Shown piece after piece: positions 17,003 through 25,028 of a stretch of DNA of 64,000 bases; the first letter of the stretch is position 1, and the number at the start of each line of letters is the position of its first letter. The notes beneath the pieces are model-generated. The model searched no databases, was not told where the DNA came from, and saw nothing but the letters and a program-made list of their open reading frames with translations. The DNA is taken from NCBI GenBank assembly GCA_025360045.1, contig JANYCY010000052.1, forward strand, positions 1 through 64,000. The letters run 5' to 3'. A program made the position numbers and the translations under genes. This stretch comes from Janthinobacterium sp. (lineage in GTDB: Bacteria; Pseudomonadota; Gammaproteobacteria; Burkholderiales; Chitinibacteraceae).

Positions 17003-18163
17003 CTACCCCGCCATCCGCACAATCGCCATACAATCTGCCAAGGTCAGCTTACCGCGCTCCCCAAGAGGGAAAGCCTTGTGCTTGGGCAGTAAATCACCGA
17101 CAGCCAGTGCCACTTCCTCGGCATTGAGGCCATAAGCAGCTAGATGCGTAGGCAGGCCCATCCGCTCAAAGAAATCCGCCGTGGCATCGATGGCGGCGTG
17201 GGCCACTTCGCTATCACTGCCTGATAATCCCCATACGCGGCGACCATATTGGGCGAGTTTGAGTAATTTATCGTCAAAGCAATAACGCAGTAAGCTTGGC
17301 AGCAGCACGGCCAGTGTTTTGGCGTGATCCATATTGTAGAGCGTTGTCAGCTCGTGACCGATGGCGTGGCTAACCCAATCCTGCGGCTGCCCAACGCCTA
17401 CCAAGCCAAACAGCGCCTGATTGGCACACCACATATAGTTAGCCCGAGCGTCAATGTCGGCAGGATTTGCCAGCGTCGTCGGCCCAACTTCGATCAAGGT
17501 CGATAAAATCCCCTCGGCTAAGCGATCTTGTAAACGGGCTTCGGCAGGGAAAGTAAGGTATTGCTCAGTAGTATGAATAAACGCATCGACCACGCCATTG
17601 CTAATCTGCCGCGCTGGCAAGCTCTGCGTCAGTAGAGGATCAAGCACGGCGCAGCGGGGGAATACCATAGCGTTTTTAAACGACATTTTATCTTGCGTAG
17701 CGCGGCGGGAAATCACCGAGGCAAAATTACTCTCTGCCCCTGTGGCAGGTAAAGTCAGCACCACGGCAATCGGCAAGGCGCGTTTGATAGGCGTGCGATT
17801 ACCCACAATCAGCCAAGGATCAATCGTCTCATCGAGTAGCGCTGCGGCCGCAATAAACTTAGCCCCATCAATCACCGAGCCCCCGCCCACGGCGAGCACC
17901 CAATCCACCTTGGCGGCTTTAGCCTGTGCCACAGCTAGCAGCAGCGTTTCGTACTCGGGATTGGCCTCAATGCCTGCAAACTCATAGACTTCATGCTGCG
18001 ACAAAGCCGCCATCACCTGCTGATAAGCGCCATTTTGTTTAATACTACCGCCACCATAAACTACGAGCACACGGCTAGCCACGGGAATCTCCGCCGCCAA
18101 TTGCGCCACCTGCCCCTGCCCAAAATGAATACGCGTTGGCGCGTAAAAACTAAAATTTTGCAT
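17003..18163 (-). CDS. yqhD: NADPH-dependent iron/zinc alcohol dehydrogenase (YqhD family)
   Basis: 386-aa group III metal-dependent alcohol dehydrogenase that reduces aldehydes, including reactive ones from lipid peroxidation. The sequence parallels E. coli YqhD throughout: NFSFYAPTRIHFGQG, VYGGGSIKQNGAY, LAVGGGSVIDGAKFIAAA, VLTLPATGAESN, and metal ligands in VVDAFIHTTEQY and AIGHELTTLYNMDHAKTLA. The start is the ATG at 18163, with GGGAG upstream. An octanucleotide tandem repeat lies about 60 bp upstream of the start. Confidence 0.9.
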   Translation of the reverse strand: MQNFSFYAPTRIHFGQGQVAQLAAEIPVASRVLVVYGGGSIKQNGAYQQVMAALSQHEVYEFAGIEANPEYETLLLAVAQAKAAKVDWVLAVGGGSVIDGAKFIAAAALLDETIDPWLIVGNRTPIKRALPIAVVLTLPATGAESNFASVISRRATQDKMSFKNAMVFPRCAVLDPLLTQSLPARQISNGVVDAFIHTTEQYLTFPAEARLQDRLAEGILSTLIEVGPTTLANPADIDARANYMWCANQALFGLVGVGQPQDWVSHAIGHELTTLYNMDHAKTLAVLLPSLLRYCFDDKLLKLAQYGRRVWGLSGSDSEVAHAAIDATADFFERMGLPTHLAAYGLNAEEVALAVGDLLPKHKAFPLGERGKLTLADCMAIVRMAG

Positions 18164-18224
18164 GATTGATTCTCCCTTGCTAGGCACAAAGCTTACACCC
18201 ACTCAAGGGCTAAGGGCGAAGGAG

Positions 18225-18264
18225 TGCAGGAATGCAGGAATGCAGGAATGCAGGAATGCAGGAA
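18225..18264. repeat. Octanucleotide tandem repeat (TGCAGGAA)5
   Basis: Five perfect head-to-tail copies of TGCAGGAA, preceded by a partial GTGCAGGAA-like start and followed by TGCC. It lies upstream of the yqhD-like gene, in its probable promoter or 5' leader. Confidence 0.95.
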
Positions 18265-18385
18265 TGCCGCAAGGTGGGCACAGGTCTATGCTGCGCAGAG
18301 CAATTGTTGTTATTACAATGGCATTGTGCGTGCAACATTCTCGGATCTAATATAGCCCCCCAAAAATAAAACCAGGAGCCGCCTC

Positions 18386-18802
18386 ATGACAAACATCGAA
18401 AGTGTTGCCAACCTTATTCGCAAAACAGAACATGCCCGATTATCTGCGTTGGTTTTGGGTGATATCGAAGCCGCCAGCGCCCTGCACGCGCCGGATTTTC
18501 AGCTTATTACCCCGATTGGCGATACGCTGAGTAAGGCCCAATATTTAGGGGCCATTGCCGCAGGGCATATTAAATACCTGCACTGGGAACCCGCCACCAT
18601 CGAAGTTCGCATATTTGGCTCTGCGGCGATCATCCGCTATCGCTCAAATCTTGCTGTGGTTTTTGGCGGCTACACCGTGCCGCCCGCACAATATTGGCAT
18701 ACCGATTTTTATGAGATGCGCGATGATATCTGGCAAGTGGTTTGGTCTCAGGCCACCGAGATTCGCCCTGTTAGCTCACGGGGCGAAGTGCCCGCCGCAT
18801 AA
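18386..18802 (+). CDS. SnoaL/DUF4440-like (NTF2-fold) protein
   Basis: 138-aa protein with the pattern of DUF4440/NTF2-fold proteins: an N-terminal helix (LIRKTEHARLSALVLGDIEAASALHAPDFQLITPIGD), then alternating strands ending HTDFYEMRDDIWQVVWSQATEI. No signal peptide. Such proteins are often small-molecule binders or isomerase-like enzymes, but the function here is unknown. AGGAG precedes the ATG. Confidence 0.75.
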   Translation: MTNIESVANLIRKTEHARLSALVLGDIEAASALHAPDFQLITPIGDTLSKAQYLGAIAAGHIKYLHWEPATIEVRIFGSAAIIRYRSNLAVVFGGYTVPPAQYWHTDFYEMRDDIWQVVWSQATEIRPVSSRGEVPAA

Positions 18803-18878
18803 GACCTACTGAGTGACGCTCCATATTCAAGCAAGCCTAAGCTGCGTAAACTACACCGCTCAAAATAAGGCGTTCAAC

Positions 18879-19268
18879 ATGTCACTCAAAGCAACTTGGT
18901 ATCAAGACAAACTACGGAAAAAAGCCAAACGCGGCTTTCAAGGCTATCCGATCGCAACCGTTACCTTTTATGGCCCTAACGATCAACTGGCAAGCAAAGT
19001 GTCTGTGGGGATTATTCAAGAAGAAGGCGGCGAAGTGGTTGCGCTGGAGCGCTGGCTCGATGAAAACGGTGATATTCGTAAGAATGGGGCCGTTATTGCA
19101 GAAGTCTTAGCCTTTATCGCCAACTACGACGCATTCTCAGTGATCTCACCCGAGCGTATCCTAGGCTGCCCACACGAAGAAGGTGCAGATTACCCAGTAA
19201 GCGAAAAATGCCCTAAGTGCGCTTATTGGGAGAATAGAGATCGGTTTACGGGCAAGTTGATTGCTTAG
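18879..19268 (+). CDS. Conserved hypothetical protein with C-terminal cysteine motif
   Basis: 129-aa protein that I recognise as a widespread hypothetical of proteobacteria but cannot name. It begins MSLKATWYQDKLRKKAKRGFQGYP and ends with CPHEEGADYP...CPKCAYWENRDRFTG, a Cys/His pattern that could hold zinc. The middle has strand-rich TVTFYGPNDQLASKVSVGI. The start is the ATG at 18879; the upstream 22 residues in the ORF track lack support. Same direction as the DUF4440 gene, 76 bp after it. Confidence 0.75.
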   Translation: MSLKATWYQDKLRKKAKRGFQGYPIATVTFYGPNDQLASKVSVGIIQEEGGEVVALERWLDENGDIRKNGAVIAEVLAFIANYDAFSVISPERILGCPHEEGADYPVSEKCPKCAYWENRDRFTGKLIA

Positions 19269-19314
19269 CGTAGAGGGGGCACATCGCCTAACTCAATCCG
19301 CTTAAGCTGAATTC

Positions 19315-19380
19315 GTAGGTTGGGTTAGCGGTCTGCGTGCGAGGTTTACCTCGCCCAGCGATTTATCGCGTAACCCAACA
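19315..19380. repeat. Short family A-like inverted repeat
   Basis: GTAGGTTGGGTTAGCG pairs with CGCGTAACCCAAC, and the centre carries the small palindrome GCGAGGTTTACCTCGC. The same central motif, slightly changed, occurs in the 28094-28206 repeat. Confidence 0.6.
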
Positions 19381-19438
19381 TTCTTTTGAGCCTAAATATT
19401 GAGTTACGCGGGTTTGGCTTAAGCCAATAGGATCACAC

Positions 19439-21799
19439 CTACAGCCCCATCTGCTTTTGCCTAATCGCCAACAAGGCTTGGTTCCTTAGCGTTTTAAGCA
19501 GATTCAATTCCTTGCCCGCTATTTTTAATTCCCCCGCCTTGCCTTTATCGGCATAGAGCAGGCCAATGGTGCGTTTTTCTAATACTAATGGGAAAATAAT
19601 AAAGGTTTGTGATGTGAGGGCGCTGCGATACCAAGTGGGAATACGGCTCTTAATCGATTCCACATTGATATCTTCAATAAAAATATCGGCGTTTCGCTCC
19701 ATTGCCACTTGAAATACATCCACTGCTTTATCTAAGCCAATTTGGAAACGCGGAATAATCTCGCCGATATCGTTGCCAAAGCCAAAACGCCCAACGATTT
19801 GATTTTTCTTTGGGTCGCGCGTGGCAATTAAGACATGCTCAAAGCCCATACTGCGATACATGGTTTCTAAAATCATTCTGAGTAAATCATTTAATTTAAA
19901 GCTAGTCACCAGCGTATTGGTAATATCTTGCACCCCCGCCGATAGGGATTCAGCTGCAGCCACGGCTTGCTCTGGCACGGCCTCTGTATCTAAATCATCT
20001 AAATCAAATTGCTGCGTGCGCACACTCGCCCTATCGATGGTATCCGCCACATATGGAGCATTGGCCTTATCCGTAAGAACGCCAGTTAACACGCGCAGTT
20101 GATTGGCAAAATCACTCTGCCGCGTGTCTACCCCTAAAATACCTAAATAGCCCAAATAGGCGGATGCCGAATCCTTGAGTAAATCACCCAGCTCGCGTGC
20201 GCTCCAACCATAAGCGGGTTTAATTCTTTTTTCCATATCATAAAGCGCACGCTCTGCCGCAGCCTTAGGTAGGTGAACAAGAGGAACTAAGTCCGCGCCA
20301 AGATTGGCAAATAAACGCAGCCGCTCAGTTTGATTTTGCGGCGGCTTCACTGGCCCTTCAGGCAAATGACGCATGCTGGCGATCATCCGCTCAGGGAAAT
20401 TCCAACTCTGTGCCACACCGATGCCTAGCTCTCTAAAGCTTAAACCTAGCACTTGCACCGAAGCGATTTCTTCACCACTACCCGCTTGCACGCGCTTATT
20501 GATCTCGATGTTTTCTTCATGAAAATAATACACTGTCAGTAATTTGCCCAGCGCGGTAAACATGCCGCAAATCAGGCCTTCTTCCACGTCGCGTGCACCG
20601 CTTTTTTTGCCCAGCTCACGCGATAATATCCCGCCAAAAAAGGCGCTCAATACCGCATCCCTAAGCGTGACGGCTTGCGCCTTATTATGCATATGCTCAA
20701 ACAGCAGCAGGGTAATTGCCAAATTGCGAATGGCATCAAAACCTAAAATCACAATCGCTCTGGAAATGGTGCTAATGGTGCCGCCAAAATGCCCGTAGCT
20801 GGCCGAATTCACAATTCTGAGCAATTTATTAGTCAGCGAAAAATCCTGCAAAATCACTTCAGACAAGACCTGTAAGCGCTCTGCATCCCCCTCGTTGATT
20901 TTATTAATCGCCGTGACTGCTTGGGATAAGGCGGGGAAATCGGCGGTGTGGCGCATTCGCCTCAGTAAAAAGTCGAGCGTGCTATTACCGCTACTCTCTA
21001 CCCCTTCCTGCTGATTTTGCCCGCCTAGCCATTCACGCATGGCCAGCAACATGGCCCGCGCATCTTGATAGCGCTCCTGCGGGTTTTTAAACAGCGCCAC
21101 CATCACAAGGTGATCAAGCTTCTCGTCTACGCTATTTTTTAAGCTAGATGGCGGCACAAATGGCTCGTTAGCGATGCGGTGCAAGATGGTATAAACCGAC
21201 TCGCCCTCGGCAGCGGGCCTGCCGGTGAGCATTTGATACAGCGTCATCCCCACCGCAAACACATCGGCCTCGGCATCTACCGGCAAGTTTTGCATCATTT
21301 CGGGGGCCATATAGCCCACCGTGCCGATCATGCCGACTTCCTTGCTGCCGCGCTTGGCAGCGATACCAAAATCCATCAGGCGAGGACGATCATGCTCATC
21401 AAGCATCACATTATGCGGCTTAATATCCCTATGAATCAGCCCTTCCCCATGCGCATAAGCCAAGCCTTCGAGCAGGCCACAAATAATCTCCACCGCGCGC
21501 ACCGGTGGGATGGCCCCCTCGCTAGCAATCAACTGCGCCAGCGTTTGCCCATTCACATATTCAAACACTAAACAGGGGTGGCCGTTATGCAGCAAGGTAT
21601 CGTAAAGCGCCACAATATTAGGATGCTGTAAGCGGCTAACAATTTTAGCCTCTTGAGCGCTTTCGGCAGAATGACTATGCAAAACCTTAATCGCCACCAA
21701 TCTATCCAACTGCGTATCATTCGCAAGAAAAACCAAACCCTGCGCACCCTGCCCTAGCTCTTTAACAACCTTAAACCGCCCCCCTTCAAATTCTTTCAT
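19439..21799 (-). CDS. Serine/threonine protein kinase with HDOD and GAF domains
   Basis: 786-aa cytoplasmic signalling protein. Residues about 8-260 are a Hanks-type kinase: GQGAQG loop, Lys38 (VAIKVL), HRDIKPHN (123-130), DFG (143-145) and APEM. Residues about 275-480 resemble an HDOD domain (LQDFSLTNKLLRIVNSASYG...ISRAIVILGFDAIRNLA). Residues about 640-780 look like a GAF domain. No transmembrane helix, so it should sense an internal signal. Partner unknown. Its own 5' end is duplicated just upstream, and the leader stop overlaps this ATG. Confidence 0.88.
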   Translation of the reverse strand: MKEFEGGRFKVVKELGQGAQGLVFLANDTQLDRLVAIKVLHSHSAESAQEAKIVSRLQHPNIVALYDTLLHNGHPCLVFEYVNGQTLAQLIASEGAIPPVRAVEIICGLLEGLAYAHGEGLIHRDIKPHNVMLDEHDRPRLMDFGIAAKRGSKEVGMIGTVGYMAPEMMQNLPVDAEADVFAVGMTLYQMLTGRPAAEGESVYTILHRIANEPFVPPSSLKNSVDEKLDHLVMVALFKNPQERYQDARAMLLAMREWLGGQNQQEGVESSGNSTLDFLLRRMRHTADFPALSQAVTAINKINEGDAERLQVLSEVILQDFSLTNKLLRIVNSASYGHFGGTISTISRAIVILGFDAIRNLAITLLLFEHMHNKAQAVTLRDAVLSAFFGGILSRELGKKSGARDVEEGLICGMFTALGKLLTVYYFHEENIEINKRVQAGSGEEIASVQVLGLSFRELGIGVAQSWNFPERMIASMRHLPEGPVKPPQNQTERLRLFANLGADLVPLVHLPKAAAERALYDMEKRIKPAYGWSARELGDLLKDSASAYLGYLGILGVDTRQSDFANQLRVLTGVLTDKANAPYVADTIDRASVRTQQFDLDDLDTEAVPEQAVAAAESLSAGVQDITNTLVTSFKLNDLLRMILETMYRSMGFEHVLIATRDPKKNQIVGRFGFGNDIGEIIPRFQIGLDKAVDVFQVAMERNADIFIEDINVESIKSRIPTWYRSALTSQTFIIFPLVLEKRTIGLLYADKGKAGELKIAGKELNLLKTLRNQALLAIRQKQMGL

Positions 21800-21898
21800 A
21801 ACGAAGCTTTCCTTTTTCTTCTCCGCCCTAGCTCCTTGACGACTTTAATCCGACCCATTTCATACTCTTTCATAAAGACGCTTTCCTTTTTCTTCTTA
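21751..21898 (-). repeat. Tandem duplication (74 bp x 2) of the kinase gene 5' end
   Basis: Copies 21751-21824 (inside the kinase gene) and 21825-21898 share the AAGAAGAAAAAGGAAAGC ribosome-binding region, the ATGAAAGA start and the following codons, with scattered substitutions. The period is 74 bp. Confidence 0.88.
21796..21873 (-). pseudogene. Leader ORF from duplicated kinase N-terminus (25 aa)
   Basis: Encodes MKEYEMGRIKVVKELG then RRRKRKASL. The first part parallels the real kinase start MKEFEGGRFKVVKELG. Its TGA overlaps the true ATG at 21799 (ATGA), so translation could be coupled. The basic tail comes from reading the second ribosome binding site. It is a gene fragment or a leader peptide. 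Confidence 0.6.
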
Positions 21899-21934
21899 GC
21901 AATATAGCCTTAGCGCGCTTAAATCAGGAGCCTA

Positions 21935-22510
21935 TTGTCTGTGTCTATATTAGAAATCATTGGTTTTATCGCCTCTTTACTCGGAATTTGGCTCGCAACA
22001 CGTAGCCATGTGCTGACTTGGCCCCTGCAACTGATCGCCAGCATGCTCTATGTTTGGCTATTTTTTGATGCCAAACTGTTTGGCGAAAGCCTGCTGCAAT
22101 TTATCTACGCCGCCCTCGCTATTTATGGCTGGTGGATGTGGAAACGCAGTGCGGCAGATCACTCACTGCCGATCAGCAAACTGACTCGCCGAGAATGGCT
22201 ACTGATTAATGGCGGCGGACTGCTCCTCACCCTGCTACTTACCCGCTTTCAAGTGCAGTTTTTACCCACCGATCTGCCCCTACTCGATTCAGGCATCTTT
22301 GTCTTTGGTTTGATCGCTCAATGGATGCAGGCACGCAAGAAAATCGAAAACTGGCCGTATTGGATAGCGCTGGATCTGATTGCCTCTGGCGTTTACGCCT
22401 ATAAAGGCCTGCACCTCACCGCCGTGCTTTACGTCATCCTGACCGCATTGGCCGTATCAGGCTGGATAAGCTGGCGCAAAGAGATCGCTAAAGAGATTCC
22501 CAAGGTATGA
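21935..22510 (+). CDS. pnuC: Nicotinamide riboside transporter
   Basis: 191-aa inner-membrane PnuC-family carrier with about seven helices. Typical stretches: LEIIGFIASLLGIWLATRSHVLTWPLQLIASMLYVWLFFDAKLFGESLLQ and later YKGLHLTAVLYVIL. It imports nicotinamide riboside for NAD salvage. It starts at TTG 21935 (AGGAG 4 bp upstream) or GTG 21941 (10 bp); both are possible. The stop overlaps the next gene as ATGA, which encodes a matching kinase. Confidence 0.9.
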   Translation: MSVSILEIIGFIASLLGIWLATRSHVLTWPLQLIASMLYVWLFFDAKLFGESLLQFIYAALAIYGWWMWKRSAADHSLPISKLTRREWLLINGGGLLLTLLLTRFQVQFLPTDLPLLDSGIFVFGLIAQWMQARKKIENWPYWIALDLIASGVYAYKGLHLTAVLYVILTALAVSGWISWRKEIAKEIPKV

Positions 22511-23046
22511 AAATCGCCATCGTCGGCCCAGAATCCTGCGGCAAATCCACCCTAGCGCAAGATTTGGCCGACGCGCTAAACGCCACATGGGTGGCCGAAT
22601 ATGTGCGCGAATACTTCGCAAAAAAAGGCACGAGTGATTATCAGCTCAGCGATATCATCGCCATCGCCCAAGGCCAGCTCAAAGCCGAAGCCGCTCACAA
22701 GGCTCCGCTCTTAATCTGTGATACCACAGCGCTGGTATGCAAAATATGGGCCGAAGTGCGCTACGGCCACTGCCCCACCGAGCTAGCCGCCCTCTACCGC
22801 CCACAAGACTACGCTCTCCACCTCCTCACCCGTCCCGACATCCCATGGGAGCCTGACCCGCTGCGAGAGAACCCAAACGATAGAGACTATTTATTTAGCC
22901 TTTACGAAGCTGATTTAAAAGCTAGCGGCGCGAATTATCGGGTAGTAGAAGGAAGCAGGAAAAAGCGGCTGGCGATGGCGATAGAGGCGGCATTGTGTAT
23001 ACCTCCCCTTTGTGACGTTTCCTACCCACATTACTCAAGCCTTTGA
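22507..23046 (+). CDS. Nicotinamide riboside kinase (NadR kinase-domain type)
   Basis: 179-aa P-loop kinase like the C-terminal half of NadR. Walker A is GPESCGKST, followed by WVAEYVREYF, LLICDTTALVCKIWAE and a lid-like PWEPDPLRENPNDRDYLF. It should phosphorylate imported nicotinamide riboside to NMN, trapping it in the cell. No adenylyltransferase or DNA-binding domain is present, so it is a kinase-only NadR relative. Coupled to pnuC by an ATGA overlap. Confidence 0.85.
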   Translation: MKIAIVGPESCGKSTLAQDLADALNATWVAEYVREYFAKKGTSDYQLSDIIAIAQGQLKAEAAHKAPLLICDTTALVCKIWAEVRYGHCPTELAALYRPQDYALHLLTRPDIPWEPDPLRENPNDRDYLFSLYEADLKASGANYRVVEGSRKKRLAMAIEAALCIPPLCDVSYPHYSSL

Positions 23047-23116
23047 TGTTTTTTTTTAATAAACGCCTACTGCGTGTTATGGTGAAAATCCCCTTGTAAG
23101 CCATGGAACACGGGCA

Positions 23117-24532
23117 ATGTCTGATCTTTTCCCTAGCCAATTAACCGACGGCCATAATGAGCGGCAATTGGCTTTGCAATCTTTATTTCGCACTTTAGAA
23201 GACAATTCCGAAGGCACGGTGATTGTGGATGAGCAATGCAAAATCGTCTGGATTAATGCCCGCTATGCCGATCGTTTCGGTTTTAAAGACCCAGCCACAG
23301 CCATTGGCAAGGAAGTAGAAGAAGTTATTCCCCAAAGCCAGCTAAGGGAAGTGCTTAAAACGGGCCAGCCTATTTTATTAGATTTAATGGAAACGCCAGA
23401 TAGAACGCTGGTCGTCACCCGTTTGCCACTTAAAGACCCGCAAGGCAAGTTGATTGGGGCCATTGGCTTTGCCCTATTTGATGAAATTCAATCGCTTGCG
23501 CCCTTAGTGGCAAAGTTTTCTAGCTTGCAAAAAGAGCTGGCCGTGGCGCATGAATCACTCGCCCAAGCGCGCCGTGCTAAGTATTCTTTTGGCCATTTTA
23601 TTGGCGAATGTCATGCCGTGCAGGAGCTAAAACGCCAAGCCCACCGCGCCGCGCAAAGAGATGCACCGATTTTATTATTGGGAGAAACGGGCACAGGTAA
23701 AGAGGTACTGGCGCACGCCATTCACGCCGCATCGCCCCGCGCCCACAAGCCGCTGGTTATTCTAAATATGGCGGCGATCCCTGAAACGCTACTCGAGGCC
23801 GAGCTATTTGGCGCAAGCGCGGGTGCTTACACTGGCGCTGATAAAAAGGGCCGCATCGGCAAATTTCAACTCGCCCACGGCGGCACGTTGTTTCTCGATG
23901 AAATCGGCGATATGCCGCCCGCGCTGCAAGTCAAATTATTGCGCGTTTTGCAAGATAAGGAATTTGAAGCGCTAGGCTCTAATCAAGTGCAGCGCTCCGA
24001 TGTGCGCATCATCGCCGCCACCTCCGCCCCCCTAACGAAACTCATTGCCGCAGGGCAATTTAGAGCCGACCTATTTTACCGTTTGAATGTACTGACCATC
24101 GAGCTGCCACCACTACGCGCTCGGCTACCCGATCTAACGCTGCTGGCCGAATCAATAATGAATAAGCTCGCCTCCAGTGGCCTTGGCCAACATCACCTCT
24201 CGCCCTCCGCCATCGCACTTTTAAGCCAATACTCATGGCCGGGCAATGTGCGTGAGCTGCACAATATTTTAGAGCGCGCGCTGATGCTCAGCGATAAAAC
24301 GCGATTAGAAGCCGAAGACCTTGCCCCGCTGCTCTACCCTGGCATCCAGCCCAGCCACAGCAGCAGCACAAAAACCCACGCCGAATCTATGCAAGCTTTT
24401 GAGCAGCAGCTGATCAACGAAGCCATCAAAAACTGCAAAGGCCACATCCCCACCGCAGCCAGCCAACTCGGCCTGGCGCGCGCGACGCTTTATAAGAAAA
24501 TTGCGGGGTTTAAACAGAGCGGAGTTGGATGA
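23117..24532 (+). CDS. Sigma-54-dependent transcriptional activator with PAS domain
   Basis: 471-aa enhancer-binding protein. Residues about 25-125 look like a PAS sensor. The AAA+ domain has Walker A GETGTGKE, the sigma-54 contact loop as GAYTGA (a Tyr variant of GAFTGA), Walker B GGTLFLDEIGD and the arginine region FRADLFYRLNV. The C-terminus is a Fis-type helix-turn-helix (TAASQLGLARATLYKKI). It lies just before a sigma-54 promoter and a probable 3-hydroxybutyrate locus, so I infer a role like HbcR of Pseudomonas aeruginosa. Confidence 0.88.
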   Translation: MSDLFPSQLTDGHNERQLALQSLFRTLEDNSEGTVIVDEQCKIVWINARYADRFGFKDPATAIGKEVEEVIPQSQLREVLKTGQPILLDLMETPDRTLVVTRLPLKDPQGKLIGAIGFALFDEIQSLAPLVAKFSSLQKELAVAHESLAQARRAKYSFGHFIGECHAVQELKRQAHRAAQRDAPILLLGETGTGKEVLAHAIHAASPRAHKPLVILNMAAIPETLLEAELFGASAGAYTGADKKGRIGKFQLAHGGTLFLDEIGDMPPALQVKLLRVLQDKEFEALGSNQVQRSDVRIIAATSAPLTKLIAAGQFRADLFYRLNVLTIELPPLRARLPDLTLLAESIMNKLASSGLGQHHLSPSAIALLSQYSWPGNVRELHNILERALMLSDKTRLEAEDLAPLLYPGIQPSHSSSTKTHAESMQAFEQQLINEAIKNCKGHIPTAASQLGLARATLYKKIAGFKQSGVG

Positions 24533-24586
24533 ATGGCTTCATCTTTATGACTAGGCTCCGCTTCTTTCATCAAAGCCCTCAGCTTT

Positions 24587-24661
24587 TGTAGGGTACCAAT
24601 AAGCGCAGCGCATTGCACCACGCCCAGATGGCGTATGCGCTGCGCTTATTAACGCCCTACA
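24587..24661. repeat. Long inverted repeat after the sigma-54 activator gene
   Basis: TGTAGGG and AATAAGCGCAGCGCAT pair with ATGCGCTGCGCTTATT and GCCCTACA. It may act as a terminator for the activator gene, though it looks like one of the mobile repeat families. Confidence 0.75.
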
Positions 24662-24784
24662 ACATCATCTTTATTACCTAGCTATAGAACTAAAAACAGT
24701 CTCCATACTGAGAATATCATCTCGTTTTGTAGACGAATCACAAAGTAAGTCATTCTCTCGTTTTATTACATTTTTATGCACCAC

Positions 24785-24800
24785 GACGACTCTGGTCGTC
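24785..24800. promoter_or_regulatory. Candidate upstream activator site
   Basis: Perfect dyad GACGAC-TCTG-GTCGTC, 66 bp upstream of the -24 element of a sigma-54 promoter. This is a usual distance for enhancer-binding protein sites. Nearby TTGTAGACGAATC and TCTGTAGACATC repeats may be further half-sites. The 496-bp gap holds only these, the promoter and the repeat at 24587. Confidence 0.45.
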
Positions 24801-24865
24801 TCACTCTGTAGACATCTGCTTTTTTTAAACGACTCAAAGCCGCTATTTTATTCATTTCTGAACGC

Positions 24866-24881
24866 TGGCACACATCATGCT
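24866..24881 (+). promoter_or_regulatory. Sigma-54 promoter of the ABC operon
   Basis: TGGCACACATCATGCT has the GG-N10-GC spacing and TGGCAC -24 box of a sigma-54 promoter. It lies about 150 bp before the first ABC gene and is adjacent to a sigma-54 activator gene. Confidence 0.7.
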
Positions 24882-25028
24882 TACTAGCTAGACAGGATTT
24901 CGGCAAAAATACGACGCTATTTTTTCCCAACAGAAACATCATAACTTTCTACCAAAGAAAGATTTACTCTGGCAAAGTAGCACGCACCCGTGCATCACAT
25001 CGCCCTTGAGCAACGCCCAGCCTGACGG

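Noticed and set aside
18225-18264. CRISPR array
   Set aside because: The units are 8 bp and head to tail with no spacers. No cas genes are in the window.
18162-18350. ORF on + strand encoding a CRNAGMQE-type repeat peptide
   Set aside because: It is only the reading of the TGCAGGAA octanucleotide tract. No ribosome binding site or family resemblance.
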